Part shown: one piece after another, positions 19,166 to 29,009 of the stretch
Position numbering within the stretch: position 1 is the stretch's first letter
How the letters are laid out: the number at the start of each line of letters is the position of its first letter
Translations under genes and position numbers: made by a program
NCBI GenBank assembly: GCA_006212045.1
Contig: PZPK01000002.1
Span: forward strand, 186,001-250,000
Direction: 5' to 3'
Source: Oleiphilus sp.
GTDB taxonomy: Bacteria > Pseudomonadota > Gammaproteobacteria > Pseudomonadales > Oleiphilaceae
DNA length: 64,000 nucleotides
Notes under the pieces: model-generated
What the model was told of the DNA's origin: nothing
Databases searched by the model: none
What the model saw: the letters and a program-made list of their open reading frames with translations, nothing else

Positions 19166-20725
19166 TTAAGAAGGGTATCCGGTGATGTCTCGAATGGAGC
19201 GATAGAGAGGCTGAAGCTGCGGGTACATTTTCAGGTACACCTCTTTGAACAGGCGCTCATATAAACGCTGCCTTTCCGGCTCGGGATAAAAAATCTCCCC
19301 TGCCCTTGTCATGTTTGCGATCGCACTCTCGAACCCCGGATAAGCACCGATTCCGACCGCCACATCAATTGCCGCTCCCAGTCCCGACGTTTCGTAGGTA
19401 TGTGCGCGCTGCGCCGGCAAACCGAAAATATCGGCGGTTAATTGCATGGCAGCGTCACTTTGTGACCCACCTCCGGCAACGCGCAGAGCCTTGATTTTTA
19501 CGCCGTTGCGTTTTTCCAGACGCAGCATGCCTTCTTTCAGACCATAGGCCAGCCCCTCCAGAATCGCGCGATAAATGTGCGCACGTGTGTGTACATCTCC
19601 AAAGCCGATAATGCCCCCCTTGGCCTCCGGACCCGGGTCACGCACCCCTGGACTCCAATAGGGCTGCAACATCAACCCCATGGAACCGGCCGGTACGCTG
19701 TTTACCAGCTCGTCGAACAGCGCTTCCGCCGGAATTCCCTGTTCATCTGCAATGCGCTGTTCACGCAGACCAAACTCCTTCTTGAACCAGCTCACCATCC
19801 AAAACCCCCGGTAGATCATAATCTCCGAACAAAATGCTCCGGGAATCGCCGAAGGATAGGCAGGCATAAACTTGATCGGTTCAATGTGTTTTGTATTGGT
19901 GGTATTAATGGTCGCTGTCGTACCATAGCTCATGCAGGCGATGTCGGGACTAGCGCCACCAGAACCCAGAATTTCACAGGCTTTGTCCGAAGCCGACGCA
20001 AGCACCGGCAAGCCCTCAGGCAAACCGGTATGCCTTGCCGCCTCGGCATGCAGTTCACCAATGCGCTGTCCCGGTTTCACCAGATCCGGGAGCATATCCC
20101 GCCGCAGACCCGGTACGATGCGAAATCGCCAATCAGACTCTGCCGCCCAGGCCAGTTTCTTGTAATCGAAAGGGATATAGCCGACCTGACTGCCAACAGA
20201 ATCGACATAGGCGCCGGTGAGTCGAAAATTCAGATAGCCCGAAAGTAGCAAATATTTGTGCGTTTTCTGCCAGATATCAGGCTGGTTCTGCGAGATCCAA
20301 AGTGCCTGACAGTTTTCCCGAAAGCGATTGGCCACATCTTCGAGGCGCGCCAGTTTGAAGACCCATTTCCAGAGCCCTGGCAACTCCCCTTCTACCTGTG
20401 CGTGCCGCTGATCCAGCCAGACAATTGCCGGGCGCAACGCTTCACCGTTCTGGTCGACATTCACAACCGTTCCGCGCTGGGTAGTGACCGTCATTGCCGC
20501 AACGGCCGCGGGGTCATGGTCGCAGCTCGCCCACAGCTTTTGACATGCCTTGCCCAACGATTCCCAGTAATAATCTGGCGATTGTTCAGCCCAGCCCGGA
20601 TGATCAGAGAAGTAGGGCTCGATTTCTTCCTTTCCCTTGCCCAGCAGATTTCCCTGCAAATCAAACAACAGGGCACGTACGCTCTGCGTGCCATTATCGA
20701 TGGTCAGTATCGTGCTGTTCTTCAT
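19166..20725 (-). CDS. FGGY-family carbohydrate kinase
   Basis: This 519-aa ATP-dependent sugar or polyol kinase opens with the phosphate-binding motif TIDNGTQSVRALLFD and ends with the family signature region (LRVAGGGSQSDAAMQLTADI). It is diverged from GlpK (whose motif is DQGTTSSR), so I call only the family. Its ATG overlaps the stop of the dehydrogenase upstream by 4 bp. The operon context (G3P-dehydrogenase-like and alkyl-DHAP-synthase-like enzymes) suggests glycerol or a related polyol as substrate. Confidence 0.88.
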   Translation of the reverse strand: MKNSTILTIDNGTQSVRALLFDLQGNLLGKGKEEIEPYFSDHPGWAEQSPDYYWESLGKACQKLWASCDHDPAAVAAMTVTTQRGTVVNVDQNGEALRPAIVWLDQRHAQVEGELPGLWKWVFKLARLEDVANRFRENCQALWISQNQPDIWQKTHKYLLLSGYLNFRLTGAYVDSVGSQVGYIPFDYKKLAWAAESDWRFRIVPGLRRDMLPDLVKPGQRIGELHAEAARHTGLPEGLPVLASASDKACEILGSGGASPDIACMSYGTTATINTTNTKHIEPIKFMPAYPSAIPGAFCSEIMIYRGFWMVSWFKKEFGLREQRIADEQGIPAEALFDELVNSVPAGSMGLMLQPYWSPGVRDPGPEAKGGIIGFGDVHTRAHIYRAILEGLAYGLKEGMLRLEKRNGVKIKALRVAGGGSQSDAAMQLTADIFGLPAQRAHTYETSGLGAAIDVAVGIGAYPGFESAIANMTRAGEIFYPEPERQRLYERLFKEVYLKMYPQLQPLYRSIRDITGYPS

Positions 20726-22416
20726 GACCCGACACCTTCCGCACGTTCCGCCTCAACGGAGGGCACCGCATAATGCCGCTGCGTTATTGTGAAATATCGT
20801 TCCAGCTCTTCTGACCAGCGCTCATCGTCCCAGCCCAGGTGGAGCGCGCAAATCTGACGAATCCGATCCAGCTCGGACCCCAACGACGTGCCCATCAACA
20901 ATCCAATCCGGGTACGCCTTAACAGCAAATCATCCAGATGCGCAACGGATTCAAATCGACAGGCCCAAACCAACTCCGACCAGTGCGTATCAGTCCAGGC
21001 CACACGGTCTCCCGGCGGCCCCTGTGCTTCTCCCGCGCTGGCATAGACAGTGGGAGCGTAGTGGCCATAACGCCCCAACATTCGCGCCCAGTTCGCTACG
21101 CGCCTGCGTGGTCGCACCCTGCGCTCATAATTCACGAAGGGCAGAGGCTGCTCGAGCGTTCGACTATTCAGTTTTTCCGGCATTAGGGGGATCAGTTCCC
21201 GCAACATCTCCAATGCAATCAGGCGATAGGTTGTCAGCTTACCCCCGGCCACACTCAGCAGACCCTGATCATTCCAGATCACGTGTTCGCGCTTTTCATC
21301 GGACGGGTCATTCTTTTGCGCCAGATCCACCTCGGCATCCTGGTCCTTGCTGACGACAGGTCTCACACCCGACCAGGTAGAGATGACATCACCCACTTCC
21401 AACCCGGCTTGAACAAATTGATGATTCGCCGCGCATAGCAGGTATTCCATTTCTTTTACCGTCATCGACGCTTCCTGCGACAATTCTTCCCGGTGATCCA
21501 GATCCGTTGTGCCAACTACGGTGACCCCTTCCCAGGGAAAGACGAACACCGGACGCTTGTCTTCGGGGTGGAAGAAGCTAATCGAAAACGCAACCGGTAA
21601 ACGCCAGTACGGCACGACCAGGTGACTGCCTCTCAAGGGACGAATCGAACGCCCTTGCCCAAGCGCCTGCCGGAGTGTATCGGTCCAGACACCGGTCGCG
21701 TTGACCACGGCCTTGGCAGCCACCGTGCACACCATGCCGGAGATCTGGTCCTGCAACTCTACGCCACACACTTGCCCATTGCGATGCAATGGTTTGCTCA
21801 CTTTGACATAGTTAAGTGCGGTGCCCCCGGCCTCATTGCCGTCATGCAACACACGTAAAACCAGGCGGGCATCATCTGTCACGGCATCCGCAAAACGGGT
21901 CAGGCCATCCAATCCCTGTTTTTCGATACCCGGTGCCCAGCAATCGGAAGCCATACCAGGAATGAACTGCCGGTAACGCTTTCCGGCCATCCAGTCGTAT
22001 ATCGCAAGCAACTTGTCAAACACCCACGGCCCCGGAAACTGCTTGTGGTAATGCCCCATCAGAAAAGGCAGCGGATCAACCAGCCCTGGGAGTTCCCTTA
22101 ACAGATTCTGGCGCTCCCTGACCGAATCACGCGCCAGCCCGAACTGGCCGCTCCCCAGATAACGTAAACCGCCATGCACCATCTTCGAAGAACGGGACGA
22201 AGTGCCCCAGGCAAAGTCTTTCTGTTCCAGCAATAATACGCGCAGACCGCGTCCTGCGGTTTCACGGTAAATACCAGCGCCTGTGATACCACCTCCAACG
22301 ACGATCAGGTCCCATTCAAACTTTTGGCTGCTGATCGCGTCCAGTTGCTTCTCACGCCAACCTGGAGACCAGACCGGCAAAGCCTGACTCTGATGCTTCC
22401 CCAGCCTATTTGTCAT
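20722..22416 (-). CDS. Glycerol-3-phosphate dehydrogenase/oxidase family, FAD-dependent
   Basis: The product resembles aerobic GlpD, which oxidises sn-glycerol-3-phosphate to DHAP and passes electrons to quinone. The dinucleotide motif VVGGGITGAGIYRETAGRG and the GTSSRSSKMVHGGLRYL stretch are diagnostic. Length is 564 aa from the ATG at 22416 (preceded by GCAGGTG); a start 6 codons earlier is possible. It overlaps the upstream oxidase gene by 11 bp and the kinase gene by 4 bp, so the three genes are translationally coupled. Confidence 0.88.
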   Translation of the reverse strand: MTNRLGKHQSQALPVWSPGWREKQLDAISSQKFEWDLIVVGGGITGAGIYRETAGRGLRVLLLEQKDFAWGTSSRSSKMVHGGLRYLGSGQFGLARDSVRERQNLLRELPGLVDPLPFLMGHYHKQFPGPWVFDKLLAIYDWMAGKRYRQFIPGMASDCWAPGIEKQGLDGLTRFADAVTDDARLVLRVLHDGNEAGGTALNYVKVSKPLHRNGQVCGVELQDQISGMVCTVAAKAVVNATGVWTDTLRQALGQGRSIRPLRGSHLVVPYWRLPVAFSISFFHPEDKRPVFVFPWEGVTVVGTTDLDHREELSQEASMTVKEMEYLLCAANHQFVQAGLEVGDVISTWSGVRPVVSKDQDAEVDLAQKNDPSDEKREHVIWNDQGLLSVAGGKLTTYRLIALEMLRELIPLMPEKLNSRTLEQPLPFVNYERRVRPRRRVANWARMLGRYGHYAPTVYASAGEAQGPPGDRVAWTDTHWSELVWACRFESVAHLDDLLLRRTRIGLLMGTSLGSELDRIRQICALHLGWDDERWSEELERYFTITQRHYAVPSVEAERAEGVGS

Positions 22417-24025
22417 CACCTGCACCTGCGGCATCGGTCAGTAAGGTCCCAGGGTTCATCAGACCCTTTTGATCCAGCTGCTGACACATATTCCTGATCA
22501 TCTGCATACCCAACTCCCCTTTTTCCACCGGCAGGTAGGGCGCATGATCCTTTCCGACGCCATGCTGATGACTGATGGTGCCACCGTGTTTCACAATCAA
22601 TTCTGAAGTTGAGGTTTTGAGCTTTTCCCAACGCTGTAGCGTATCCGCATAATCGTCTCCGGTTCTGAACACATAGGTGGTGTAAATGCTGGAGCCCTGT
22701 CCGTAAAAATGCGACAGGTGCGTGAATACATGCACCTTTTCCTGTTCGTTCTGTAAACCCTGACGCAGGTTATCCTCTATGGTATTCAACAGGAAATCGA
22801 CATTGCTCCAGTCAGTGGCCGTTTCGAGCGTATCCACCACATAACCCTTCTCCCAAAGTGCCTCTCGCAGATAAGGCATCATGAATCTTTTTTCCGCCCA
22901 GCGTTTGCCAAGGAACGTTCCGGTATAAACGCCGCCATAAGGCTTCACAGTGCGTTTCATTAAGGTGTGCGCAGCCCGGCACTGTATCGGTGAGCCGGTG
23001 ACACCCAATGTCATCATGCATTTACCTTCAGACGCCCCCCGCCAGGCCAGGTACTTTTCAAGCAAACGAATCTGGCCCGGATGGCCGGCCAGCGCCAGCT
23101 GGGTCACCGTCTCGATCGCATTGCTCAAGCGCAGCATCGACAACTGGATCTTGCCCTGAACCAGTTTTTGCGCTGCCGCCTTCGCTTTCTCCCAGCTCGG
23201 GAAAAAAATGACATAAAAATCTTCCTGCTCGGCCTGCGGCGTGACGCGTACCTTGACCTCTGAAATCACACCAATCCGGCCTTCCGAGCCCATCACCCAC
23301 TCGCGCAAATCAGGCCCGGCAGAAGAGGCCGGCAGCGTCGGCAGTTCAAGCCTGCCTTCTGGTGTTTCAACCGAACCGCCAGCAAACATCTGTTCGATAC
23401 GGCCATAGCGCAGAGACTGCTGGCCACTGGAGCGACTGGCGACCCAGCCACCCAGGGTGGATAATTCAAAACTCTGGGGATAATGCCCGAGCGTATACCC
23501 TTTCGCGCGAAGCTGGGACTCGACCACCGGTCCGGGTGCTCCCGGGCCAAAGGTAGCAATCTGGCTCTCTGTATCCAGATCCGTCATGCGCACCATACGC
23601 GCGAGGGACAGTGTCAGAACCGGCCTGTCGGAGGCCAAAGGGTTGATATGGCCTGCGACACTTGTCCCGCCACCGTAGGGAATCAGCACAATGTCATGGT
23701 CTACACAATATCGCACCAACTCGGCGATCTGATCTTTCGTCTCCGGAAAAGCAACGCCGTCAGGAAATACACCGATATTACCGCTGCGCATCGCTAACCA
23801 GTCTGGCAGGCTCTGCCCTCGCGCATGTCTGACACGCTGTTCTTTGCTGCGCTCAATCAGGGGATGGTCTTCAAGCCTGCTTTCGGGCACCGTTGCCAAC
23901 ACTTCGTCCCAACTGGCATCCTTCAGAGGGGTGGCAGGCCCAACCACCTCATTCAGAAAATCGGTCCCGGAATCTGGAAGATCCATTCTATTTGCTTCAT
24001 CACCCCAGCCATTCCAACGTCGCAT
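22406..24025 (-). CDS. FAD-binding oxidase, alkyl-DHAP synthase (AGPS)-like
   Basis: The 539-aa protein begins RRWNGWGDE, as in alkyldihydroxyacetone-phosphate synthase relatives, and carries a PCMH-type FAD domain (LIPYGGGTSVAGHI, then FGPGAPGPVVE and YPQSFELSTLGGWVASRSSGQQS). The C-terminal HQHGVGKDHAPYL is conserved in this family. Eukaryotic AGPS makes ether lipids; bacterial members are mostly uncharacterised and can be lactate- or hydroxyacid-type dehydrogenases. It is first in the operon with the GlpD-like and kinase genes. GAGGAG lies before the ATG. Confidence 0.85.
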   Translation of the reverse strand: MRRWNGWGDEANRMDLPDSGTDFLNEVVGPATPLKDASWDEVLATVPESRLEDHPLIERSKEQRVRHARGQSLPDWLAMRSGNIGVFPDGVAFPETKDQIAELVRYCVDHDIVLIPYGGGTSVAGHINPLASDRPVLTLSLARMVRMTDLDTESQIATFGPGAPGPVVESQLRAKGYTLGHYPQSFELSTLGGWVASRSSGQQSLRYGRIEQMFAGGSVETPEGRLELPTLPASSAGPDLREWVMGSEGRIGVISEVKVRVTPQAEQEDFYVIFFPSWEKAKAAAQKLVQGKIQLSMLRLSNAIETVTQLALAGHPGQIRLLEKYLAWRGASEGKCMMTLGVTGSPIQCRAAHTLMKRTVKPYGGVYTGTFLGKRWAEKRFMMPYLREALWEKGYVVDTLETATDWSNVDFLLNTIEDNLRQGLQNEQEKVHVFTHLSHFYGQGSSIYTTYVFRTGDDYADTLQRWEKLKTSTSELIVKHGGTISHQHGVGKDHAPYLPVEKGELGMQMIRNMCQQLDQKGLMNPGTLLTDAAGAGDDK

Positions 24026-24151
24026 CGCGCTCTCCTCACTCGAGAAAATTAATTCGTTTAGTTGATGATCATCTTATACAATCGCGATCACAACACACTG
24101 ACATTTTCGGACATCGTTCCGAAGCCGTGACCAAACACGCCAGCGATCACT

Positions 24152-25180
24152 ATGAAGCATCTCGGATTTGCATCTGTTTCTGCCGTCAAACAGTACTTGC
24201 GCTATGCCGATGCCCACCAGATTGCCACCGACCCGCTCATCGCCATCGCCGGTATTTCGCCGGAATTGCTGACAGAGAATAATGGCAGAATCATGGGACA
24301 GCAATTCCAGACTCTGTTACGCGCTCTGATCGAGACCGCCGATGACCCCTTACTCGGTCTCAACAGCAGCCAGTTTGTGCAAGCCCAATCCTATAATGTG
24401 CTGGGAACGATCACTCTGCACTGCAAGACTCTGGGTGAAGCCATCGAGCGCATACCGCCCTTCGAACGACTGGTTGGGGACATGGGCACGACCACTATTC
24501 AGCGCAATTCCCGGGAGATAATTCAAAGCTGGCATTGCATTTATCCGGACCCGATCGTGCAAGAACAGATGGTCGACAATGTACTGGCTTCCTGGACCCT
24601 GTTCGCACGCAGATTGGCGCAGAAACATGCCAGCGCCCGTCGCATCGAGCTCATGCGCCAGACACCTGCGCCAAAACTGGCTTCACAATATGAAGCGTTC
24701 TTTGATTGTCCGGTCCTGTTTGAACAGCCTGAAAACCGGATTTATATGGACCACAGTCTTCTGGAAGTGTCACTGAAGGGTAGCGACGGTGGACTGCTGC
24801 ACCAGTTGGAAGGACAGGCGCGCAGTCAGCTCGGGGCCTTGCGTATTGAAGACGAAAGCTTTACTGAACAAGTCACGCGTTCGATCCGGGCCCATTTGCA
24901 GCTTGGTTCAGTCAGGAAAGAATTGATCGCGCAGGAGTTCAATATCTGTGAACGTACCATTCAACGCCGATTGAATGCCGAAGGCACACGCTTTCAGACT
25001 CTTTTGGAAGGTGTGCGTTACCAACGTGCTTGCGAACTGCTACAACAAACAGGCTTATCGATACAGGATATTGCCTTTAACATTGGCTATACAGATGTAC
25101 GCTGCTTTTTCAGAAGCTTCAGGAAGTGGACCGGTACCGGTCCTGCCGAGTACCGCCAAAGTGTTGGCGGAAAAGATTAA
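24152..25180 (+). CDS. AraC-family transcriptional regulator
   Basis: The 342-aa protein has an N-terminal ligand-binding domain of the Arabinose_bd type (residues about 20-200) and a C-terminal pair of helix-turn-helix motifs (ICERTIQRRLNAEG, then SIQDIAFNIGYTDVRCFFRSFRKWTG), the AraC signature. It is divergent from the three-gene glycerol-phosphate/AGPS operon with a 126-bp shared promoter region, which contains the palindrome GATGATCATC at 24064-24073. It most likely controls that operon. Confidence 0.92.
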   Translation: MKHLGFASVSAVKQYLRYADAHQIATDPLIAIAGISPELLTENNGRIMGQQFQTLLRALIETADDPLLGLNSSQFVQAQSYNVLGTITLHCKTLGEAIERIPPFERLVGDMGTTTIQRNSREIIQSWHCIYPDPIVQEQMVDNVLASWTLFARRLAQKHASARRIELMRQTPAPKLASQYEAFFDCPVLFEQPENRIYMDHSLLEVSLKGSDGGLLHQLEGQARSQLGALRIEDESFTEQVTRSIRAHLQLGSVRKELIAQEFNICERTIQRRLNAEGTRFQTLLEGVRYQRACELLQQTGLSIQDIAFNIGYTDVRCFFRSFRKWTGTGPAEYRQSVGGKD

Positions 25181-25206
25181 ACCCGGGCTGCAATCCGGCC
25201 CATTCA

Positions 25207-26253
25207 TCAGGCGGGCTGACTCAAATCTTTATTCCGGGCCGAGGGCTTAAGCTTTTTCATTTCATACAGGCGCTCGTCCGCCCGTTTGAGCAAGAGACGC
25301 GCATCAACCTTTTGCATGGATTCTGTAGAAATCACGCCATAACTGATCACGACCGGAATTTCCTTATCCTCCACCTTTAGGGGCGTATTCAGCAAGTGCT
25401 CGCGAATACGCGCCGAAATAATTTCAGCGCCTTCCTGGCTTTGGTTGGGAAGCAGAACCACAAACTCATCGCCAGCAAACCGGAACGCCAGATCACTTTT
25501 TCGCGTCAGCTCATCCAGATGACTGGCGACATGCTTCAGGTATAAGTCGCCAACATCATGCCCAAAAGTATCATTGACGATCTTGAAATCATCGCAGTCG
25601 ATAAACATCACAGCCAGATTCTCGCGCTGTCGGGCATGGCGGCTTAATTCCTGATCCAGACTTTCCTCAAGCTCGCGGCGATTGCGCAACATGGTCAGCG
25701 GATCACGTGTCGCCAAGAAGCTGATGCGTTCACGAGCCCAGACACAGGCCAGGGAAATGGAGACCTTGACCGACAGCTGCTTGAGAAAGAAACTGTCCTT
25801 GCGGGGGTCATAACGGCCCTGCTCGGCTGTCCCCAGAATCAACGCACCCACAATTTTCGACTCAACAATTAAAGGTAGTATCGCGACCGAGGCCAGCGTC
25901 TTTTTGAGTGGCCCCGGTATCAACGCGCGCAGGCGTTTCAGTTCCCGGTTCACCAAAACCGGTTCTTTGGTGCTTTGTGTCGCATGCAGAAAATCAATCA
26001 TCGAAACCGTTTGCAACAAGTCTTCTCTTTCAATTTTCTGTGCGGCATTAATGAAGTGATTGTTGGCTGGCGTGTCGGTCAGCGCAATCCAGGCATATTC
26101 GATCTCGAATTTTTCCTGCACCAAGTCCACAAGACGGGCAAAAAACTCGCTGCAGGTGGTGATATTCATGATCGCCACTTCAATATCGAAGAGATTGCGT
26201 GCAATCACCTCGTTTTGGCGAGCAGTCGCGATTAGTTCATCAACGGTAGACAT
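25207..26253 (-). CDS. GAF-GGDEF diguanylate cyclase
   Basis: The 348-aa protein has an N-terminal GAF/DUF484-like sensor domain (residues about 15-175) and a GGDEF domain. The signature reads RFAGDEFVVLLP; AGDEF is a variant often found in active cyclases. DPLTMLRNRRELEE marks the domain start. It is convergent with the AraC gene (26-bp gap) and is the last recognisable core gene before the island. Confidence 0.92.
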   Translation of the reverse strand: MSTVDELIATARQNEVIARNLFDIEVAIMNITTCSEFFARLVDLVQEKFEIEYAWIALTDTPANNHFINAAQKIEREDLLQTVSMIDFLHATQSTKEPVLVNRELKRLRALIPGPLKKTLASVAILPLIVESKIVGALILGTAEQGRYDPRKDSFFLKQLSVKVSISLACVWARERISFLATRDPLTMLRNRRELEESLDQELSRHARQRENLAVMFIDCDDFKIVNDTFGHDVGDLYLKHVASHLDELTRKSDLAFRFAGDEFVVLLPNQSQEGAEIISARIREHLLNTPLKVEDKEIPVVISYGVISTESMQKVDARLLLKRADERLYEMKKLKPSARNKDLSQPA

Positions 26254-26530
26254 GGATTTATCATCGCTTGGCGGGAATGTGACACACTAATAAGTGTAGA
26301 TGAAATTTGGTTTAGCCACTACGAAAGCACCGGTTCAAAGCATTACTAATCCTTTAGTTTGGCTAAATTTTATGCACTGTAATAAAGCTGCAAACAAATT
26401 CGGAAATCCGCTTGACGCTCCCAAAGTCGAACTGTACTATACGCGCCACATTGATCGAGGGCAGACAAGGCCTGAGAGCTGAAACGGAATCACCAGGACC
26501 GTCACAGTTAAAAGAATTTCGCAGTTTTGA

Positions 26531-26608
<78 letters not shown>

Positions 26609-26615
26609 ATAAATC

Positions 26616-26656
26616 AAGCACTTAGGTTGAAATATAATTTCCCTAGGTGCTTTTTT
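26616..26656 (+). terminator. Terminator downstream of tRNA-fMet
   Basis: AAGCACTTAGG and CCTAGGTGCTT form an 11-bp stem with one G-T wobble, then TTTTTT. It lies inside the element, so the insertion has supplied its own terminator for the tRNA transcript. Confidence 0.85.
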
Positions 26657-26663
26657 GTTTCTG

Positions 26664-26684
26664 GTGTAGGGCCAGTGTAGGGCC
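26664..26684 (+). promoter_or_regulatory. Putative integrase arm-type sites, left end
   Basis: GTGTAGGGCC occurs twice (26664-26673 and 26675-26684), exactly 11 bp apart, 56 bp inside the left attachment repeat. A similar phased pair is found inside the right end at 35477-35497. Phased direct repeats near both ends are the usual layout of tyrosine-recombinase arm sites. Function is inferred. Confidence 0.5.
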
Positions 26685-26968
26685 TACACATCTACACCAA
26701 GTTACCTCTCCGAACTACAGTTAAATGCGCTGGGCTTACTCTGGCAACTCAAGTTAGGATCGTCAATCCTTGCAGGTATCGAACTCCGCAACATAGTCTT
26801 TGGTCTCTAGAAAGCTGCGAATCTTGGGCTAATTTCAAAGTAATCCACATGAAAGCTAAGGTTGAGCTGTTCTATACAAAAGTAATCGATTGCGATGTAA
26901 TGTCACCTGCTAACTAAAACCTTTCTAACCCTGAGATTGACCTCATCTAGCACAACACAAAAATAATC

Positions 26969-27799
26969 ATGGACAGCATCAAGAATCTCTTAATCAAATA
27001 CTTGAGAAGTAAATTAGAACCTGAACAGCACAAACCATGGAGCGAAATCAAGGAAGGGATCTGGTTTGGGCTGCTGAGTATGACTGGACTAGCATTCGCA
27101 TGCGCTGGACTCTTCAGGGTGCACGATGCAGAGACAGTTAGTCCATCTGACGTTGCAATCATTAGCGCCGGAATTTTGTTCACGGGTGTAATCGTGGCGT
27201 TTGGAAACATGCGCAATACCCGCTTAGAAAGAGCATCAAAAACTTACCACGAAGAAGCAAAGGATCTGTTCAAAGCTGCCTACGACGCCCTAGAAATTGA
27301 TAAAGAAACCAACTTTCCAATCAATAGCCGCCAAAACTATCTTAATTGCGCTCGCCTGCTGATGGCCGCTCAAAGACTCCAAGCGCTGATACCCTTAAAA
27401 GCTGACAGAACAGCAGCCAAAGAAATTGAACAACTCTGGCGTTTCAAATTTAATGAACTGCTTTTGTCTCGATCAATGTATGACACCAGCGAAAACATTC
27501 ATGAAAAGTCAGTACACCCCTGGAACAACAGATACTATTTCTTTCAAAAGAACCGCCTAATGTCGCAAGGAACTGAAGACCGCTCACCAATAAGCCTTCA
27601 ATCACTTGGCGTAATACTTCGTTTTATGGATTGGCCCGATGATATGCCAAATCAGGTCTCTTCGATCCCTGAGTTAACCCTTGAAGAAGTTGATTCAAGA
27701 TGGTTTGACCCTGTGATTGGCCTAAAGGAATATATTATAAGGAAGAACAATCCTAGTAAGTTTGACGATACCACACGCCAAGCGTGGGAAGAGCTGTAA
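26969..27799 (+). CDS. Two-TM membrane protein, function unknown
   Basis: The 276-aa protein has two hydrophobic segments near the N-terminus (LLSMTGLAFACAGLF at about 31-46, and VAIISAGILFTGVIVAFG at about 57-74) and a long soluble C-terminal part of mixed composition. I recognise no family. It is the leftmost gene of the integrative element and the only rightward one, so it is likely cargo with its own promoter. Two-TM proteins with a large soluble domain occur in phage-defence cargo, but nothing here proves that role. Confidence 0.7.
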   Translation: MDSIKNLLIKYLRSKLEPEQHKPWSEIKEGIWFGLLSMTGLAFACAGLFRVHDAETVSPSDVAIISAGILFTGVIVAFGNMRNTRLERASKTYHEEAKDLFKAAYDALEIDKETNFPINSRQNYLNCARLLMAAQRLQALIPLKADRTAAKEIEQLWRFKFNELLLSRSMYDTSENIHEKSVHPWNNRYYFFQKNRLMSQGTEDRSPISLQSLGVILRFMDWPDDMPNQVSSIPELTLEEVDSRWFDPVIGLKEYIIRKNNPSKFDDTTRQAWEEL

Positions 27800-27822
27800 T
27801 CAAAATGTTTAGATTGGAAAAA

Positions 27823-27853
27823 GAAAACCCCAGCCTTAACAACCAGGGTTTTC
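27823..27853. terminator. Hairpin between convergent cargo genes
   Basis: GAAAACCC and GGGTTTTC form an 8-bp stem around a 15-nt loop that can itself pair in part. It lies 24 bp after the two-TM gene. The A- and T-rich arms would support termination in either direction. From here to 28089 I see no gene. Confidence 0.5.
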
Positions 27854-28089
27854 GGTACAGCATCTTCTGCCAGGAAGGCCCTTCAGGTTAGCGCCATCAA
27901 TTCGAAATTTCTGTGACGAGTTATACGCCAAATTACAATACGAACGTGTTACGCGGACAAGAGCTTCCGAACTTGATCTAATCTGACAAATAATCTTTGT
28001 TGTTTAGCCTTAAAAACTGAATCTGAGCTTTCGAGCCAAAACAGGCTTGAGCAAACTCAGTAGGCCTTTAGCAGTCCATCATTTACTGC

Positions 28090-28926
28090 CTAAAACTCGA
28101 CAAACTCAAGCTTGAACTCTTTCGAGGATATCTTTGCTTGTTTTACAACCGCATGACTGTACTTTTGGTTTAGTACTCTCAACAATTTATCTTTATTTTC
28201 ATTTTCCATACACGCGCCAAGAATAACTTCTTTGACTGCCGTTATCGGGAACTTAAAAAGATGTATTGCGTATGGATTTGCCTCAATAGTTTTTTCTGAA
28301 TCCTTTAAAACAGCGCACATTCGCCATTCTTGTTCATATTCCCATGCCAAAGATTTAGTAAATAATAGTTCGATACCGCTTAATTGAGAAAGGCGGCTTG
28401 TCGGCCTTTTTTCACTGTATTCGACTTTTCGCAGATGATAAAACTCATCCGTTTCACTTCTTTTTCTATGAAAGAAAGGGGCTTCGGCATCAAACCCGAT
28501 ACAGAACCCTTTATGAGATCTCGCATAATGAGACCACATTAACAAATTACTATTTTTCTCTGAAAGTGAAAGCACGCCAATTGATGTGTTCAATTTCTCG
28601 GTAAAAACGCTGGAAGCGGTACCTCCCAGCGCCTTGAATTTTTTTTCTAAGCTTGGCCAGTATTGGTTATATAATTGACGCGTGACTGACTCTAGCTTTC
28701 CTGGCGGAATTAGGTTTCGAACTTCAGGAGAATACTTATCAAGCTCGGATCTAATTGTTTCAGCGAGCTCTTGCTCTATTACTTCATCCATCTCTTTCTT
28801 GGACGCCAATGATGAGATCACAGGCCTTACTTCAAACGGATCATTGAAATCAGCGGGTTGTGTAAAGCGCAAGTGATTTGTGTCTAAAACATCAATCCGA
28901 CTTGGATCTAGATACTTAAACAGCAA
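28090..28926 (-). CDS. DUF2971 domain protein
   Basis: The 278-aa protein has the DUF2971 pattern: LFKYLDPSRIDVLDTNHLRFTQPADFNDPFE at the N-terminus, then LSLSEKNSNLLMWSHYARSHKGFCIGFD in the core. The family is common in mobile elements and near defence genes; its biochemical role is not known to me. The start is a TTG at 28926, supported by GGAG eight bases upstream and by the conserved N-terminus beginning right there. Confidence 0.85.
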   Translation of the reverse strand: MLFKYLDPSRIDVLDTNHLRFTQPADFNDPFEVRPVISSLASKKEMDEVIEQELAETIRSELDKYSPEVRNLIPPGKLESVTRQLYNQYWPSLEKKFKALGGTASSVFTEKLNTSIGVLSLSEKNSNLLMWSHYARSHKGFCIGFDAEAPFFHRKRSETDEFYHLRKVEYSEKRPTSRLSQLSGIELLFTKSLAWEYEQEWRMCAVLKDSEKTIEANPYAIHLFKFPITAVKEVILGACMENENKDKLLRVLNQKYSHAVVKQAKISSKEFKLEFVEF

Positions 28927-29009
28927 GCTGCTCTCTCCTTCAGATAGAGCGCATAGTTATGGGGCCAAAAGCTAAGTAAATTGATAACCCTGAACACCTA
29001 ACTATGATT

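Noticed and set aside
19577-20248. 223-aa rightward open frame
   Set aside because: Antisense to the FGGY kinase and of unprotein-like composition.
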